Counted from the stretch's first letter, positions 1 to 8,979 are shown. The stretch is 58,713 bases of DNA from Enterococcus columbae (GCA_020742395.1 DYWZ01000096.1:1-58713), one strand, 5' to 3'. Numbers and translations: made by a program. The notes: generated from the letters alone by a model not told the origin.

Positions 1-74
1 TAAGTATAACCACCTTCGCCATTAAGATAAGCATTTACAACTTGCTTTTTAAACTCAAAAGAATATTTGGACAT
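1..74 (-). CDS. IS3-family transposase OrfA, N-terminal fragment
   Basis: ATG at 74-72 on the minus strand is preceded by a GGAGG motif about ten bases upstream. The visible 24 codons begin MSKYSFEFKKQVVNAYLNGE, which resembles the start of IS150-type OrfA proteins (a helix-turn-helix DNA-binding subunit of the transposase). The gene runs off the window at base 1, so length and integrity are unknown. The family call rests on the short N-terminus and on the terminal repeat. Confidence 0.7.
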   Translation of the reverse strand, partial: MSKYSFEFKKQVVNAYLNGEGGYT

Positions 75-131
75 AAAAATACCGACCTCCAATTGTTAGA
101 TTTTATGGTCTAACTTTTGGGGGTCGGTACA
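1..131 (-). mobile_element. Right-hand fragment of an IS3/IS150-type insertion sequence
   Basis: The outer end, read on the minus strand from 131, begins TGTACCGACCCCCAAAAG, an IS3-family style terminal repeat starting with TG. Inside it, a ribosome-binding site and the first codons of an OrfA-like transposase follow on the minus strand. The rest of the element lies outside the window. The element is inserted in a nonribosomal peptide synthetase gene, whose open frame resumes directly at the junction. IS3 elements usually make a 3-5 bp target duplication; the partner copy would lie beyond base 1, so it cannot be checked here. Confidence 0.8.
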
Positions 132-132
132 T

Positions 133-2922
133 ATCGGTGACTCACTTTTTATTCCTTTTGAAACATTACAACAATTCACTTATCAGCTTGAAAAAGATAG
201 GGATATGCCAGTGACTTATCGACCAGAAAATATTTTTTGTATTTTAATGACATCTGGTACCACGGGGATGCCTAAGGGCTGTCAATTGTCGGATCAAGCT
301 TTTTTAGGTCGAATTTTTGATTTGGCCGAAGCTTTTCCAATGACCGCAGGGGATAAGTTTCTATTTTCTGGCAATTATTCATTTGATGTGACTTTTACGC
401 AAATGTTTTGTTGGCTTTTTGGAGAAGGGACAATCGTCATTCAAGATGAACGTGATAAATTTAATAAAATTCCACGTTATATTGAGCAATTTGGGATTAC
501 TCATATAGCGATTTCTCCGGCTATCCTGCGTCATATTTATGAAGAGCTAAAGGCAAAGCAGCATTCTTTAAAGTTTGTTTTTGTCGCCGGTGAAAAATTC
601 CCAGTTGAAATTGCTGAAAAATATGTCAAGGAAAAACCTCATTTTGAGTTATTCAATCTGTATGGACCAACAGAGTTTTCGATTTATGCGACTAAATTTG
701 CTGTTACAAATTACAAAAAGGAAAAGACTGTAGCGATAGGCGCACCATTTCAAGGCGTAAAAGTCTACTTGCTTGATGAAAAAGGCTACATTATTGAAAA
801 ACCGAATACTGAAGGCGAGCTTGTGCTAGCAGGTAAAGGCATGTTTAATGGTTATCTAAACAATCCCAAGGAAAATAAGGAAAAAATCCTGCAAATAGAT
901 GGTCAGCTAGCCTACAAGACTGGCGATTTGGGTTATTACGCGGAGAATCAATATTACCTGTTTGGTCGTAAAGATCATCAATTTAAGATTAATGGTGTGC
1001 GTGTAGAGGCGGAGGAAATTGAGAAAAAGCTTTTACAGCATAATCCTTTAATTAGAGAAGCCGTAGTCAGCTATGAGCCCTATCATGATAAGCAGATTCT
1101 GGTTGCCTATATTAGTTGGAAAGATAAGGAAAAGAAAATTGCCGATAGCCAAATTATTCAAAACGTAGAGAACAGCTTAGAAAAATATTTTCTACCAAAA
1201 TTGATTGTCAGTATGGCTGAGCTTCCACTAAACAAAAACGGAAAAGTTGACCGAGCAGCCTTACAACAGCGATTTCATCAACAAGTAACTAAAAATTTAA
1301 CCAATCAACAGTTCGCTAAAAAAGAAAGTCATTTTAATCAGTTGAAAACAATCTGGGAATCGGTACTTCAATTTCCTTTAACCGATGAAACTGCCGATTT
1401 TTTCCTCTCAGGTGGGGATTCCGTTGATGGAGTTGTCCTGCTGACAGAAATAGAAGAGAAATTTGGTTTAACATTATCAGAAGAAGAATTTATCGGTCAT
1501 TCAAGCTTTAAACAATTGTTGACACTAATTAATGTTAAAATGGGGATCGTACCAGAAGATGATCAACTTTCGGAGCATTGGACAATTGATTGGACAGATT
1601 TAGGTGGGAAAATCATTAATGATGCCGGAAAGAAAATTTTAGTTGGTGAAGGTGAGGAAAAATTATATGAATTCATCAATGCTAGTTTGCCTCTTGCCAA
1701 ACAAGCGGATAAAATTTTTATCAGGAAAAACGAGCAGATAGTGCAGCCACAGGTTGTGCAAACCTTTCCATTATTCAGTCGTCAGGAGTTTTATTTGCGA
1801 AAAAATTTTAATAGTATTTTGCAAACAGTGATTAATTTTGATCAGCCTAATTATGCGAAACTAATGGTTGCTTTAAACAAATTTGTTAAGCATCAACAAT
1901 TGACTCGTTGTCTAATTATGGATCATCGTTTTGTTGAGCTTGCCTATAGCCCAATTAAACTTAAGGATCTTGCATTTATTGATCTTGCGTTTTTGCAGCC
2001 TAGAGAAGCTGAATGTCGATTAAATGAAAAGCTACAAGCAATCCATGCTCAATTATTACAGCAATCTCCGGATAAACAAATGCTACAATTTTTACTTGTT
2101 CGAGAGTCATTTAAAAGCGCCCAGTTATATTTATTGGTGAGTCATCATATCGCCGATGCAGCCTCTATCCATGTTTTTAAAAATCAATTGCTTGCCTATT
2201 ATCAAAAAAATGAGGAAAATCCTCACGTACCTTCTTATGCAAGCTTTGTCAATTCAGTGATTGCTACCAATAATGAACAACAATTAATAGAATTAGCTGA
2301 ATCTAATTACTATCGTGAGATTCAATTAGCAAACGATAGCTTCCGAGCGTTTTTTAACTATGATACGACTTGTCTGTTTGATGAATATCGCTTTACCTTA
2401 ACCACTAAAAATCGCGAGGATCGGGCTAATCAGTTATTTGCTCAACTGGCAAAACTAGTCCATCAAAAAACAGGGGCTCCAGTCTTTGCCTTTCAAATAC
2501 TGAAAAATCTAAGAAATTTTGCTAATATTGATTATAAAGAGCTTTTTGCGGATATTCATTGCAGTATCTATACCACTTATCATATTGATAAACCAGAGGA
2601 CGAAAGGTTATTTTCTAAGAGTGAGCAGAATTTTAAAGCAATTTACGAAAAAGCAGGGATTCATATTGACTATCTGACTTCTTCTGATAAATTTGTTGAC
2701 AATCCATTCATTCCTACCTTTGAAGAAACTTTTCTGAATATTAATTATTTAGGAGAAATCCATAAAGAGGAGGTGCCTAGTTTAATTGAGCAATTAAGGC
2801 GCGCTGCTAAACAGCTAGCCAAGCTTCATACAAATAAAGTGCGCTTTACCTGTTTTACAAGTGGCGATAAGGGGTATTTAATTGCACTAGGGGGAATGTC
2901 ATTTAAAGCTGAAATTGAATAA
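133..2922 (+). pseudogene. Nonribosomal peptide synthetase, 5'-truncated by IS insertion (A-PCP-C remnant)
   Basis: The frame is open from the IS junction, so the first ATG at 205 is internal to the original gene. Numbering from 205: adenylation core A3 TSGTTGMPKG at 16-25, the FDVTFTQMF segment at 60-68 with the Asp that contacts an alpha-amino group, A5 NLYGPTE at 151-157, A7 YKTGD at 237-241, A8 around 254-268, and A10 NGKVDR at 345-350 with its Lys. A carrier domain follows with FFLSGGDS (Ser406 for phosphopantetheine). A condensation-fold domain then begins at FPLFSRQ (about 521) and has HHIADAAS at 647-654. By family knowledge this module would activate one amino acid, load it and condense or release it. 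No phosphopantetheinyl transferase or other biosynthetic gene is nearby. Without its A-domain N-terminus the fragment is probably inactive unless expressed from the IS side. A terminator follows at 2998. Confidence 0.85.
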
Positions 2923-2997
2923 CGAAAATATGGGAACATTTTGTAAATCCGCTTTAATTGAATTTCGTAATCCATTACACTTGGTATAAATAATTAA

Positions 2998-3056
2998 AAT
3001 CATCCGAATAGTCAAAGATGAGTAAAACGCAACTTGACTATTCGGATGATTGATTT
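2998..3056 (+). terminator. Intrinsic terminator after the NRPS gene
   Basis: A perfect 18-bp inverted repeat (2998-3015 with 3034-3051) is followed by a T-rich stretch. It lies 75 bases after the NRPS stop and fits a strong rho-independent terminator. Confidence 0.8.
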
Positions 3057-3081
3057 TTATAAAAATAATACTAGATTCTCC

Positions 3082-3127
3082 CCAATGAAAAGGCATACGT
3101 GTAAATGCTTCATTTGGCCTTTTTTTT
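3082..3127 (+). terminator. Second terminator-like hairpin upstream of the NUDIX gene
   Basis: CCAATGAA at 3082-3089 can pair with TTCATTTGG at 3109-3117 and GCAT with ATGC inside, followed by eight Ts. The stem is imperfect. It lies only 55 bases before the next start codon, close to a TGTGATAAAAT extended -10 at about 3138-3148, so it might also influence the NUDIX gene. Confidence 0.4.
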
Positions 3128-3181
3128 ACAGCGTTTTGTGATAAAATGTAAGGTAAATTAGTTGATAAATGAGGTGGCGTA

Positions 3182-3802
3182 ATGGTAAAGAATAATCCTT
3201 GGTTGCATTGGGCAGCTGAATTGCAAAGTATTGCCCAAGCCGGTTTGTATTATGGTAAAGATGTTTTTGATCATGAAAGATATGAAAGAGTAAGAGAAAT
3301 CGCCAGCTTAATGGTAGCTGAAATGACGGAACAACCAGTTGAAGAAATTTGGCAATTATTTTGTCAGGATATGGGTTATCAAACACCAAAGCTTGATACA
3401 CGTGCTGCTATTTTCAAAGAGGATAAAATCTTGCTCGTTCAAGAAAATGATGGGACTTGGGCTTTGCCAGGCGGTTGGGTAGAGTATAATCTCTCTGTTA
3501 AGGAAAATGTGATAAAAGAAGTCAAAGAAGAAGCCGGGCTAAATGTCAAAGCAACAAAAATCATCGCTATTCAAGATCGTAGTAAACACAATTCTCCTGA
3601 ATATATTTATGGGGTATGTAAAGTCTTTGTTGATTGTGAGCTAATTGACGGTCATTTTGAAAAAAATAGTGAGACGATTGCGAGTGATTATTTTTCAATC
3701 GATCAATTACCTCCGTTAGCTGAACAAAAGGTCAATGCTGAGCAAATCAAGATGTGTTTTGATGCACATTTTGCTAACAATTGGGAAGTATATTTTGATT
3801 AA
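3182..3802 (+). CDS. NUDIX hydrolase with N-terminal Nudix_hydro_N-type domain
   Basis: A 206-residue protein. The first ~65 residues look like the helical N-terminal domain found in a Gram-positive NUDIX subgroup. The catalytic domain starts near residue 70 (DTRAAIFKEDKILLVQE). The Nudix box begins LPGGWVEYNLS and ends KEVKEEAGL; the metal-binding EE pair is intact, R is replaced by K, and the first box Glu is Leu. Family members cleave nucleoside diphosphates linked to another moiety such as ADP-ribose or oxidised nucleotides; the substrate here is unknown. ATG is preceded by GAGGTG. The GNAT gene follows closely, suggesting cotranscription. Confidence 0.85.
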   Translation: MVKNNPWLHWAAELQSIAQAGLYYGKDVFDHERYERVREIASLMVAEMTEQPVEEIWQLFCQDMGYQTPKLDTRAAIFKEDKILLVQENDGTWALPGGWVEYNLSVKENVIKEVKEEAGLNVKATKIIAIQDRSKHNSPEYIYGVCKVFVDCELIDGHFEKNSETIASDYFSIDQLPPLAEQKVNAEQIKMCFDAHFANNWEVYFD

Positions 3803-3825
3803 GTCAATTGAAGGACTCTCTTAAA

Positions 3826-4419
3826 ATGAATGATAGAAATTGGCAGCTAGATTTAACTATCGATCAGCAAAGGCTACAGCTAAAATTATTTGATGATACT
3901 GTGCTAGCAGAATTATACGATTTGATTAAGAAGAATAGAAACACTTTAATTGGCAAAATTACCTGGGTGGATTCACTAAGGAATATAGAAGATTTGCAGC
4001 TATTTTTAAAATACTGCCTACAGCAAGCAAAAAACAAAGAAGCTTTTTATTTTGCAATCTATTTGGAAGAAAGCATGGTTGGGTGCATTGATTTTCATCA
4101 CTTTAACTATACCAATCATAGTTGTGAAATTGGATATTGGTTAGATCAAGAAAAACGTGGGCAAGGAATCATTACCCGCAGCTTGATTGGCTTAATGTCT
4201 TTGTTTATTGAACAATTTTCTATGCAATGCTTTTATATTATTGTTCATGTGACGAATACGAGTAGTCGAAAGATTCCCGAAAGCTTAGGTTTTACTAATG
4301 AAGGACTAGTATCTGAACAAGAATTCACAGAACAATATACAGAAGACAAAATATTATATAGTCTATCCAAACAAACGATTAAACGAAATTTTCCAATCTG
4401 GCAGCGTAAATTTTTCTGA
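3826..4419 (+). CDS. GNAT-family N-acetyltransferase, RimL-like
   Basis: About 197 residues. The start at ATG 3826 is chosen because GAAGGA lies ten bases upstream; an in-frame TTG at 3808 has no site. The acetyl-CoA-binding region EIGYWLDQEKRGQGIITRSL (motif A, R/Q-x-x-G-x-G/A) is at about 105-124, followed by a Cys/Ile-rich strand and NTSSRKIPESLGF, the usual helix and beta-bulge of GNATs. RimL-type enzymes acetylate ribosomal protein N-termini, peptides or antibiotics; substrate unassigned. It lies 23 bases after the NUDIX gene and converges on the next gene. Confidence 0.8.
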   Translation: MNDRNWQLDLTIDQQRLQLKLFDDTVLAELYDLIKKNRNTLIGKITWVDSLRNIEDLQLFLKYCLQQAKNKEAFYFAIYLEESMVGCIDFHHFNYTNHSCEIGYWLDQEKRGQGIITRSLIGLMSLFIEQFSMQCFYIIVHVTNTSSRKIPESLGFTNEGLVSEQEFTEQYTEDKILYSLSKQTIKRNFPIWQRKFF

Positions 4420-4428
4420 AAAAATAAA

Positions 4429-5202
4429 CTATTCATTTTTGGCTTTCATTTTTTTTAAAATATGATGCATTTCTTGTGTCGTATTGTTTGGATGGAGATT
4501 CTTGAATTTCATATTAGGGAATGCTTGCAAGAATCTTTTGTCTTGGAAGCTTAACTGAGGCAAATCGCGTTGATTTTCATGGAAAAATGTTTGCAGCAAA
4601 TTTTCAGATGAAGATTTGAGATCGGCTAGCTCTTGTCCAAGTTGTACCTTTTTAGCAGTGAGTTTTTCATTAATGATATGGATTGTTTTAGTGAAACTAG
4701 CAAGATTGGCTAAGGTATAGCCTAAATCACAAGAGGTTAAGGCAATAGCGATGATTGGCAAAAAAATACTAAATTTGTGGTATAGATGAAGTGCATTATC
4801 TAAAAGTAGTGGTTGAATGTATTTTACTACAATTACGCAACAGATTCCCCAAAAAATGGAGACTGGAATAGCAATCCGACCGTTAATATTAAGCGGAACA
4901 TGATGGTAGTCCCATAATGTTAAGTGAAAAAATTTTTCTAAGCAATAACTGGTAAGGTACTCTAAAATAGTTACTAAAATTGCTGAAATGAAAAACAATA
5001 GAAAGAGATGTTTTTGATAAGGACTAACCAAGTACAATACACCTAAAATACCAAAACCATAGATTGGCGTAATGGGTCCAAGTAAAAAACCACGATAAAC
5101 AAAATGATGTTCGCTAATGGAGCAAAAAATGGTTTCCCATAACCAACCAATAAATGAATAAGCAAAGAAAAGAGCAATAACTACTGAGAATGTTTCGATC
5201 AT
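4429..5202 (-). CDS. Multi-pass membrane protein, putative ABC-transporter type IV permease (CmpB-like)
   Basis: About 257 residues. The start ATG at 5202 follows AAGGAGGTCATATT, an excellent site; a longer frame reaching 5313 has none. The N-terminal ~180 residues hold about five or six hydrophobic segments with conserved-looking GWLWET, YRGFLLGPITPIYGFG and LTLWDYHHVPLNINGRI. These match my recollection of the putative ABC transporter permease family PF06541. The C-terminal ~80 residues are charged and probably cytoplasmic, with a coiled-coil-like stretch. No ATPase partner is adjacent, so transport function is only inferred from the family name. Divergent from the FAH-family gene. Confidence 0.65.
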   Translation of the reverse strand: MIETFSVVIALFFAYSFIGWLWETIFCSISEHHFVYRGFLLGPITPIYGFGILGVLYLVSPYQKHLFLLFFISAILVTILEYLTSYCLEKFFHLTLWDYHHVPLNINGRIAIPVSIFWGICCVIVVKYIQPLLLDNALHLYHKFSIFLPIIAIALTSCDLGYTLANLASFTKTIHIINEKLTAKKVQLGQELADLKSSSENLLQTFFHENQRDLPQLSFQDKRFLQAFPNMKFKNLHPNNTTQEMHHILKKMKAKNE

Positions 5203-5341
5203 AATATGACCTCCTTGTATGAAGATTTGTTCTAGGATGAAAAAGTTAGATGGCAGAAAAAGCTTGATAGAGGAGTATGTAAGTATTATATTCTTTACGT
5301 AAAATAAAAACAAATATTATCTATAAATTGGAGGGAGTAAA

Positions 5342-6220
5342 ATGAAATTTGTCCAAATAATGCAAGCAGATGAGGTTATTGTTGCATTTCAAGATAATTG
5401 GAGAATTATCCCTATTAATCAATTAGACATAAAGGGACTAAATCAGATAAAAACATTAAAAGATTGGATTATTTTTCAAGAGAATCATCCCGAAATATTG
5501 ATGAGTGTAAATGAGGCAGTCACTAATTATCAAGGAAACGATTTGACTAGCGATGAGGTTACCTATGCACCAGTCATTCATAATCCCGAAAAGATTATTT
5601 GCGTAGGCTTAAATTATCGTTCGCATATTATAGAAACGAAACGTAAGGAGGAAGAATTTCCAGAATTTTTTGCCAAAACAACAAATAGCTTAAATGCACA
5701 TAATCAAACGGTTTACTTCCCAAAAAGTGTGCAAAAATTGGATTATGAGGCTGAATTAGTGATCATTGTTGGTAAAACGGCTTATGAAGTGAGTCAAGCT
5801 GAAGCGAATGAATATATCTGGGGTTATACCATCGGCAATGATTTTTCTGCTAGAGATCTTCAAAAACGTCGAACACAATGGTATTTAGGCAAGGGTTTGG
5901 ATGGATTTGCACCAATTGGACCTTACGCAGTTAGAAAAGAAGATTTTAATCTCCAAAATGCTGAAATTTGCTTAAAAAGAAATGACCTTGTTGTTCAAAA
6001 GGCTAATGTCAACCAGTTGATTTTTAAACCAGATTACTTGATTAGCCATATTTCGCAGTATATGACTTTAAAACCTGGAGATATCATTTTTACCGGTACT
6101 CCCGAAGGCGTTATCATGGGGAAAGCGACACCAGATTGGTTGACTGATAATGAAACATTAGCAGTAACTATTGAAGGTATCGGTACATTAATCAACCAAA
6201 TAAAAATAAAGGAAAACTAA
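5342..6220 (+). CDS. Fumarylacetoacetate hydrolase (FAH) family protein
   Basis: 292 residues; ATG preceded by GGAGGG. An N-terminal cap (~1-75) is followed by the FAH core from IICVGLNYRSHIIE. Metal-binding acidic residues are visible in LDYEAELVIIVGK, and GYTIGNDFSARDLQ and FTGTPEGVIMG are the family's hallmark segments. The family cleaves C-C bonds in beta-diketo or oxaloacetate-like compounds (acylpyruvases, oxaloacetate decarboxylases, HpaG-like isomerases). No catabolic pathway genes surround it, so a housekeeping acylpyruvase/oxaloacetate decarboxylase role is the cautious inference. Confidence 0.85.
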   Translation: MKFVQIMQADEVIVAFQDNWRIIPINQLDIKGLNQIKTLKDWIIFQENHPEILMSVNEAVTNYQGNDLTSDEVTYAPVIHNPEKIICVGLNYRSHIIETKRKEEEFPEFFAKTTNSLNAHNQTVYFPKSVQKLDYEAELVIIVGKTAYEVSQAEANEYIWGYTIGNDFSARDLQKRRTQWYLGKGLDGFAPIGPYAVRKEDFNLQNAEICLKRNDLVVQKANVNQLIFKPDYLISHISQYMTLKPGDIIFTGTPEGVIMGKATPDWLTDNETLAVTIEGIGTLINQIKIKEN

Positions 6221-6238
6221 AAAGTATACCTATACTTT
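6221..6238. repeat. Perfect palindrome after the FAH-family gene
   Basis: AAAGTATA-CC-TATACTTT starts on the base after the stop codon. It has 8-bp arms and a 2-bp centre, with no T run, so it looks more like a protein-binding site than a terminator. It lies 85 bases upstream of a small orphan gene. Which protein would bind is unknown. Confidence 0.45.
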
Positions 6239-6322
6239 ACATATGAACAATCACCACTAAAATCTACATTAAAAATGTGTTATTATGATGGTGGGAAAAG
6301 ATTTCTGAAAGGAGTGATTTCA

Positions 6323-6580
6323 ATGATCTATACTACATCAAAATTGACAGAATATGCGGTATATCCTTTGAATCGACATTCTTTTTCAGACAATCTCAAC
6401 TATTATGAGATGGATGATTTTTCTTTTGATGCATCAAAAGCAGAAGGAAAGGGTACTCGATGGCGCAGTACTGAATTAATTGATTGCTTTGAGCTAATTG
6501 ACCATCAAGAATACCTGTTATCCATTTCTCATGATAGTCTGTTTTTATCCATTGTAAAAGCACGATTGGATAAAAATTAG
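6323..6580 (+). CDS. Small orphan protein of 85 residues
   Basis: Start ATG 6323 is chosen for AAAGGAG eight bases upstream. The protein is soluble, acidic in the middle (YYEMDDFSFDASKAEGKG) and ends in VKARLDKN. No transmembrane segment, signal peptide or familiar motif is visible and I do not recognise the family. It has a good Shine-Dalgarno, its own palindrome upstream and a very strong terminator downstream, which argues that it is a real monocistronic gene. Confidence 0.65.
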   Translation: MIYTTSKLTEYAVYPLNRHSFSDNLNYYEMDDFSFDASKAEGKGTRWRSTELIDCFELIDHQEYLLSISHDSLFLSIVKARLDKN

Positions 6581-6590
6581 TGGATATACC

Positions 6591-6651
6591 ACTAAAGAAG
6601 CTGCAACAAGCCTATTGATAGAGGTAATTGTTGCAGCTTCTTTAGTTTTTT
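6591..6651. terminator. Bidirectional intrinsic terminator
   Basis: A perfect 19-bp inverted repeat (6591-6609 with 6628-6646) is followed by a T run on the plus strand and preceded by A-rich sequence. It separates the converging 85-residue gene and the DUF4811-like gene. Confidence 0.85.
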
Positions 6652-7369
6652 ATTTTACTTCCTTTTTAACTTGTTGAAGGTATTGTTGCATTACTTTTGC
6701 TTGATATTGTTTTTGAGCTTGTTCAATAAGTTTTTGTTTGCTTGCCTCATCAAGCATTGGGTTTTGTTTCATTGCTTTCATTACTTGCTCTTTAATAAAA
6801 GTTTGAGCATCAGCTTTGATTTTATCATTATTTTCTTTCATCAGCTTTGCGAATGCTTTTGCTTGATTGACGCTTAATACTGGCCAACTATTAGGAATTT
6901 CAAAGCGATAATGTTGTTTAATATATTCATGATTATTATCTGCAATGCCAAATAATAATTTATAAAAATCATTTTTATAAACCCATTCGTATTTTTTGAT
7001 GATTACTTTAGCATCATTGTTATTGCTTTGCTTGATTGTAAAACTAGTTTTATCGGTTTTACTTACAATCGGTTTCTTTTGTTCTTCATTTGTACGATAT
7101 AGATAAACTTTTTCTTTTCCGTTACCTAGGGGTTGATAAAGTAAAACATTAAAATCCTTGCTTGTAGCACTAGATACTAGCGCTTGCGATTTGACTGTTG
7201 TTACTGTTTCCATTCCAAAATGATTGGTTACATTTAAGGTGATTAAGGTAAGCGAAGCAAGAAAAACAATACCTAGAACAACTGCTAAAACTTTTTGTAG
7301 AAAATTTTTGGCAAAAACATTGCAAAAAGCAAAGCCAACAACACTAATGATTAGGATAAATAACATCAT
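6650..7369 (-). CDS. DUF4811-like membrane-anchored protein next to a drug exporter
   Basis: 239 residues. Two hydrophobic segments at the N-terminus (about 1-20 and 25-50) are followed by a soluble, Lys/Gln-rich domain ending in a long charged helix. The arrangement, and the position directly downstream of a DHA2 exporter, match the DUF4811 family as I recall it from lactobacilli and enterococci. Its start shares a base with the exporter stop, so the two genes are translationally coupled. Function is unknown; an accessory to the exporter is the natural inference. Confidence 0.6.
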   Translation of the reverse strand: MMLFILIISVVGFAFCNVFAKNFLQKVLAVVLGIVFLASLTLITLNVTNHFGMETVTTVKSQALVSSATSKDFNVLLYQPLGNGKEKVYLYRTNEEQKKPIVSKTDKTSFTIKQSNNNDAKVIIKKYEWVYKNDFYKLLFGIADNNHEYIKQHYRFEIPNSWPVLSVNQAKAFAKLMKENNDKIKADAQTFIKEQVMKAMKQNPMLDEASKQKLIEQAQKQYQAKVMQQYLQQVKKEVK

Positions 7370-8835
7370 TATTTTTCGCCTCCATGATGAAAGACTTCTT
7401 TTTTAGCTAATGAGAAGGTGATTAACCAACCAATAAATCCGAAAAATACTGCAACGAAGAATGCTGCATGATATCCAGAAAGAGTCGCCTCAATGGCACG
7501 ATCTTTATATAATAGTGGTTGAGATTTTAATAAGGCTTTTTCTGGTAGATTGCCTTTAGTCACATTCGTTAAGACACTGATTAAAATTGCTGTACCAATA
7601 GAACTTGCAACTTGTCTAAAGGTATTATTAACAGCAGTACCATGACTAATTAATCGATTGTCTAAAGCGTTCATACCTGATGTGGTAACTGGCATCATAA
7701 CCATAGAGATACCAAACATGCGAATGGCATAAAGTACGATAATTACTAACACAGAGGTTTGACTTGTTAAAAAGGCAAATGGTAATGTGGCAGATGTTAA
7801 AATCAACATACCAGTGATTGCTAATTTTCTAGCGCCAAATTTATCAAAAATTGAACCTGTAACAGGCATCATTAACCCCATGACTAATGCACCTGGTAAA
7901 AGCATAAGCCCTGAGTGGAAGGCACTTTCTCCTCGAATATTTTGAATATATAAAGGAAGCACCATTTCTGCACCAACCATTGCCATGTTTGTTACACCGG
8001 CTAAAATAGCAGCGACTGTGAAAATTTTAGATTTAAATACCCGTAATTCTAGGAATGGATTTTCAATATGTAATTGACGCCATGAGAAAATAGCAATGAA
8101 AAGAATACCGACAACTAAAAAGATAATTACTTCTTTACTAGTCCAGCCTTTATCTCCGACGCTAGAAAAACCATATAATAAACTACCAAAACCGATTGTT
8201 GATAAAAGGGCAGATAATGCATCGATTTTTGGATGAGTTAATTGAATAACGCTTTTCATTAAAAATACAGCTAATATTAATACCAACACAACAATTGGAA
8301 TAACCATTCCAAATAGATCACGCCAGCTATAATGGTCAATAATCCAACCAGAAAGTGTTGGTCCTAAAGCAGGAGCTAAACCAATTACAATACCGGCCAT
8401 TCCCATTGCTGAACCACGTTTTTCAGGTGGGAAAATGGATAACATAATGTTTTGTAGCAATGGCATTGAAATACCCACCCCAGTTGCTTGAATTAAGCGT
8501 CCAGCAAGTAATGTAGCGAAGTTTGGTGCAATAAAACAAGTAACTGTTCCGATAAGGAAAATAGACATAGAGGTTAAATACAAATGTCTTGAACTAAATG
8601 TATTAATTAACCAGGCGCTAATAGGAATCATAATCCCATTAACCAATAGAAAACCAGTTGTTAACCATTGGACTGTTGACGCGCTTATGTCAAAATCCTT
8701 CATTAAAGTTGGAAAGGCTGTGGCCAACAGCGTTTGATTTAAAACCGTACAAAATGTACCAATTAATAATACAACAACCATTAAAGATCGGTTATACGGC
8801 TTACCATAGATATCTACGGCTTGATTTTTCTTCAT
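7369..8835 (-). CDS. MFS multidrug efflux transporter, DHA2 (14-TM) family
   Basis: About 488 residues. ATG 8835 is preferred over an in-frame GTG at 8844 because the weak AAAGAG site fits better. The protein begins near NRSLMVVVLLIGTFCTVLNQ and has about 14 hydrophobic segments. MFS motif C is clear in GLAPALGPTLSGWII, with the motif-A-like GRLIQATGVG in the first half. The family exports lipophilic drugs by proton antiport (LmrB, EmrB, QacA relatives). It forms an operon with the DUF4811-like gene and is divergent from a MerR regulator, sharing a palindromic control region. Confidence 0.88.
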   Translation of the reverse strand: MKKNQAVDIYGKPYNRSLMVVVLLIGTFCTVLNQTLLATAFPTLMKDFDISASTVQWLTTGFLLVNGIMIPISAWLINTFSSRHLYLTSMSIFLIGTVTCFIAPNFATLLAGRLIQATGVGISMPLLQNIMLSIFPPEKRGSAMGMAGIVIGLAPALGPTLSGWIIDHYSWRDLFGMVIPIVVLVLILAVFLMKSVIQLTHPKIDALSALLSTIGFGSLLYGFSSVGDKGWTSKEVIIFLVVGILFIAIFSWRQLHIENPFLELRVFKSKIFTVAAILAGVTNMAMVGAEMVLPLYIQNIRGESAFHSGLMLLPGALVMGLMMPVTGSIFDKFGARKLAITGMLILTSATLPFAFLTSQTSVLVIIVLYAIRMFGISMVMMPVTTSGMNALDNRLISHGTAVNNTFRQVASSIGTAILISVLTNVTKGNLPEKALLKSQPLLYKDRAIEATLSGYHAAFFVAVFFGFIGWLITFSLAKKEVFHHGGEK

Positions 8836-8879
8836 TTTATTCACACTCTTTTCTAAAAGTTTTCTGAAAGATAATCAAT

Positions 8880-8941
8880 AATTTAATCTATTTCTGATTT
8901 TTTGTCAACTAAGTTGACAAAAAATATAGATGATTTAAAAT
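8880..8941. promoter_or_regulatory. Divergent promoters overlapping a 27-bp palindrome (MerR operator candidate)
   Basis: Bases 8898-8924 form a perfect palindrome with 13-bp arms around one central A (core GTCAACTAAGTTGAC). Each arm contains a TTGACA hexamer. On the minus strand TTGACA (8908-8903) is followed after 17 bases by TAAATT (8885-8880), towards the exporter. On the plus strand TTGACA (8914-8919) is followed after 16 bases by TAAAAT (8936-8941), towards merR. A dimer bound here would cover both -35 elements, suggesting joint control and autoregulation. Confidence 0.65.
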
Positions 8942-8979
8942 GAACTTTGTTTTAAGAAGTTAAGGAGGAAAAAATATAT

